DNA of 7,603 nucleotides from an uncultured Odoribacter sp. Lineage in GTDB: Bacteria; Bacteroidota; Bacteroidia; Bacteroidales; Marinifilaceae. The stretch lies in the NCBI GenBank assembly GCA_905204385.1, contig CAJKZL010000135.1, positions 1 to 7,603 of the forward strand, in the 5' to 3' direction. The notes under the pieces were generated by a model. It searched no databases. It was given only the letters and a program-made list of their open reading frames with translations, and was not told the DNA's origin. A program made the translations under genes and the position numbers. Shown here piece after piece: positions 5,371 to 7,603 of this stretch (positions are counted from its first letter, which is position 1; each line of letters starts with the position of its first letter).

Positions 5371-7603
5371 ATCCTTCGCCAGCCCGCGAATCAGGATCGA
5401 CATCAGTTCCTCCTTCGAATAATCCTCGAAGATCAAAACATTCACCAGTTCGGAAATATGTTCCGCTGTTCCGTTCAGGCCCGGCAACTTTTCCCTGGGT
5501 TCCGCATAAATAATGATATAGGTCCCCGGCCGCTCCGCCATCTGGTTCATCAGAATAGCCCGCACCCGCTCGCGGAATCCGATAGATTCGTTCAATTTCG
5601 GGGAATCTTCATCGAATAACAGGATGCCCCCATTGGATTTTATCAAGGCTTCCCCGATGCAACGCTGAGCTTCTTCTTCCATCAATCCGATCATCCGTTC
5701 CACTTTAAAGTCGAGTACCCGGTTGGTGGCGATGATCCCCATAGCCTTATACAACCGGGCGATGATCCGTGCTACCGTGCCTTTGCCCATGGCCGAATTT
5801 CCGGTGAAGCGCCATTGCAGGGAAAGCCGGGCGCTTAATTTGATCCCTTCACGGCTATAATGGCGGGCCAATTCGACAAAATCCCGGATTTGTTTCTTAA
5901 TCCCGGGTTGCCCTACCATCTGGTCCAGTTCCGCAAGCGCAGCTTCGATTTCCGTTTCGTCGAAATCATCCCGCTCGAATTTGGGCATCTCGAAAATACC
6001 CACCGGAATATCGTCCTTTCGGATGGTGGTTATCTCCTGACGAGTAAGTTCTCTTTCCTGGCGGATCTTCATCGTCCGCTCGGACATATTCCGGATAGCC
6101 AGGTCCACTATCTTTTCCACCAACAATGCATTGCCGAAATTTTTATTCCGGCTTTCACAAGCCTTGCGGATTAATTCTTCGAACACTTCTTTCGCTTTAG
6201 GATGAAAAACGTAGCTTTTTTCCTTCAGCTTATCTTCGGCAATCTGCAATAATTCGCCAGGTGTGTAGTCATTGAATTGAAAAACATAAGGGAAATAAGT
6301 CTTCAGCGCAGGATTGGCTTCGAGCATTTTTGCCATTTTATCCGGATATCCTCCCAGCGTTACGATGGTATCGCCGCATTCTTCCACCGACAAATTCATC
6401 AATAAGGCCTCGAACAATGCCAGGCCGAACTCATTTTGCGCCATCGCGTCCGCATGATCGATATAGAGCATGCCTCCGGCTGCCATATTCATAAGCACTT
6501 CCGCCGCCTGTCGCGGTTGCATACCGGTTTCGGCCGTCAGGTTACGACCATCCTGCACCACCACGTTCGGCCGGGCCAGAACCCCCACCGAATGATAGAT
6601 TTCTCCCATCATTTTGGTCACCGTCATTTTGCCTGTTCCCGGATTTCCGCTGAATATCATATTCAAAGGCGGCATGACATCCTGGAAACCGTGTTTTTGC
6701 CGTTCCCGGATGAAGTAGACATAATTCAAATGCTGGGCTATGGTTTGTTTCAACTGTCCCAAGCCAACCATGGCGTTCAGCTTTTCCAGAGACTTCCCCG
6801 GATCTTCTTCCTGCTGACGGGGCAAGTCTTCCTCCGTAATCAACATGAGGTCTTCTTTTTTGTATTCCCCCTTTCTGTTGGCCATCAAGCGCCTGGACAT
6901 GCGCAAGGCGGCCTCCTCGATTTGTTCGTCGATATAACGGCCATTGGTAAAATCCACTTCGTAGGCACGGCATGCTATTTTCAACTGCTTGTAAAATTTT
7001 TCTTCTGCTGCCGGACTAAAACGATATTGCAGTTTTTCCAACTTACTCCGTGTGATCTCCATCAATTCCTCCGGGGTATAATCTTCAAAACACAAATGCC
7101 GGGGAAACAACTTTTTTAAATCCGGCAAAGCTTCCAACATCCGATCCATTTCCTCCCCTTCGTCTGCCAGGATAACTAAGACATCAGGTTTCTCACGGGT
7201 AAGTATACCGAACAACAGGCTTAAGATTACTATTCCCCGGTCATTGGGATCTTCCGGATAAAAAAGGCCGCCGGCATCCTCGATGAACAGTATTCCCCCT
7301 TCGCTTTTTTTCAACGCCTGACGCAACAACTGTTCTTCCACAGCCATCCCTTCTTTGACCAGGTCTTCCCGCTTAAAATGATTTACCGTCCCGTTTTGCA
7401 ATAAACCGATCTTACAATATAGTTCTCCCACCATCTCGGCAACCGTATTTTTGCCGGTCCCGGGATGACCCGTAAACAGAAGGTGCATGGGCGGGAAATG
7501 ATCGCTGAAACCATTTTCTCTGCGAAGACGGACAAATTCTGCATAATCCACGATCTGGGTGATCTCTTCCTTCACTTTCCGTAAACCGACCAACCGGTAA
7601 ATA
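5368..7603 (-). CDS. Triple CbbX/SpoVK-type AAA protein with degenerate ATPase motifs (5' end outside window)
   Basis: The frame is open to the right edge (I-Y-R-L-V-G-L), and the TTG at 7593 is an internal Leu, so the gene begins outside the window. Residues are counted from that Leu. Three modules of the CbbX/CfxQ/SpoVK (EccA-like) AAA group follow one another, each starting with a VGL/VGQ..K..I helix: module 1 from residue 1, module 2 from about 275, module 3 from about 557. P-loops are GHPGTGKNT (42-50), GNPGTGKMT (316-324) and GNSAMGKGT (598-606); all lack the Ser/Thr directly after the lysine. Walker B reads LFIED (102-106), LYIDH (376-380) and LLFDE (658-662). The position of the family's RF Arg finger is Leu (KKLFP, 161-165), Tyr (KTYFP, 431-435) or lost. 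Modules 1 and 2 have full helical lids. Module 3 ends 15 residues after FEDYSKEEL begins, at the TAG; its lid continues in the next ORF. Relatives remodel protein complexes (CbbX on Rubisco, EccA in type VII secretion). The partner here is unknown. No transmembrane segment is evident. Confidence 0.85.
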   Translation of the reverse strand, partial: IYRLVGLRKVKEEITQIVDYAEFVRLRRENGFSDHFPPMHLLFTGHPGTGKNTVAEMVGELYCKIGLLQNGTVNHFKREDLVKEGMAVEEQLLRQALKKSEGGILFIEDAGGLFYPEDPNDRGIVILSLLFGILTREKPDVLVILADEGEEMDRMLEALPDLKKLFPRHLCFEDYTPEELMEITRSKLEKLQYRFSPAAEEKFYKQLKIACRAYEVDFTNGRYIDEQIEEAALRMSRRLMANRKGEYKKEDLMLITEEDLPRQQEEDPGKSLEKLNAMVGLGQLKQTIAQHLNYVYFIRERQKHGFQDVMPPLNMIFSGNPGTGKMTVTKMMGEIYHSVGVLARPNVVVQDGRNLTAETGMQPRQAAEVLMNMAAGGMLYIDHADAMAQNEFGLALFEALLMNLSVEECGDTIVTLGGYPDKMAKMLEANPALKTYFPYVFQFNDYTPGELLQIAEDKLKEKSYVFHPKAKEVFEELIRKACESRNKNFGNALLVEKIVDLAIRNMSERTMKIRQERELTRQEITTIRKDDIPVGIFEMPKFERDDFDETEIEAALAELDQMVGQPGIKKQIRDFVELARHYSREGIKLSARLSLQWRFTGNSAMGKGTVARIIARLYKAMGIIATNRVLDFKVERMIGLMEEEAQRCIGEALIKSNGGILLFDEDSPKLNESIGFRERVRAILMNQMAERPGTYIIIYAEPREKLPGLNGTAEHISELVNVLIFEDYSKEELMSILIRGLAKD
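5372..5376 (-). promoter_or_regulatory. Shine-Dalgarno-like AAGGA before the internal ATG
   Basis: The minus strand reads GCGAAGGATTAGATG. AAGGA lies four bases before the ATG of the lid ORF, slightly closer than ideal. It would favour reinitiation by ribosomes ending at the adjacent TAG. The motif also simply encodes Lys-Asp in the upstream gene, so it may be fortuitous. Confidence 0.4.

Noticed and set aside
5045..5371. Plus-strand ORFs of about 100 codons over the AAA lid
   Set aside because: They overlap the terminator hairpin and lie opposite the lid sequence, which aligns to AAA modules. Their own translations show nothing recognisable.
6436..7119. 227-codon plus-strand ORF opposite the AAA gene
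   Set aside because: It is His/Phe-rich antisense translation of a well-supported AAA coding region, with no domain pattern.
5368..7593. TTG at 7593 as the true start of the AAA protein
   Set aside because: The frame remains open to the window edge (I-Y-R before the Leu), and LVGL is the usual internal beginning of a CbbX module, so the 5' end is outside the window.

Overview
The window looks like a piece of a Bacteroidales (phylum Bacteroidota) chromosome. The clues are the protein families present (a MutS-like ATPase, a short ResB paired with CcsA, a tri-haem peroxidase with an N-terminal Haem_bd-type domain), AT-rich gene leaders that mostly lack Shine-Dalgarno sequences, and signal peptides ending in a G-Q type junction. 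I would not name a genus from this sequence alone. I see no tRNA, rRNA, CRISPR array, transposase or phage gene.

Layout. (1) Positions 2-409, plus strand: the C-terminal end of a MutS-family ATPase whose 5' part lies outside the window. It converges on (2) 421-1755, minus strand: an exported metal-dependent amidohydrolase. A compact bidirectional hairpin (409-435) separates the two. (3) 1756-1968: an AT-rich divergent intergenic region holding a perfect 8-bp dyad. (4) 1969-4997, plus strand: a likely three-gene unit, resB-like, then ccsA-like (ATGA overlap), then a tri-haem cytochrome c peroxidase. ResB and CcsA form the System II haem delivery and ligation machine for c-type cytochromes. The peroxidase carries three CXXCH sites that need exactly this machine. 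A phase-locked 7-bp tandem repeat covers the ccsA stop codon and the gap to the peroxidase gene. A strong hairpin terminator follows the peroxidase. (5) 5095-7603, minus strand: a large protein with three CbbX/SpoVK-type AAA modules in a row, 5'-truncated by the window edge.

The AAA gene is the most unusual part. First, all three P-loops have lost the Ser/Thr that follows the Walker A lysine (now Asn, Met and Gly). Two Walker B motifs are altered (ED and DH instead of DE), and the usual Arg-finger position is lost, so this may be a largely inactive or scaffold-like ATPase. Second, the reading frame is cut by one amber codon inside the third module, followed in the same frame by ATG (TAGATG). 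The 90-codon ORF after it aligns without gaps to the helical lid of the second module and includes a sensor-2-like segment. The third AAA module is therefore split between two ORFs by one in-frame stop. This could be a nonsense mutation, a sequencing error, stop-codon readthrough, or a true split gene working by termination-reinitiation.
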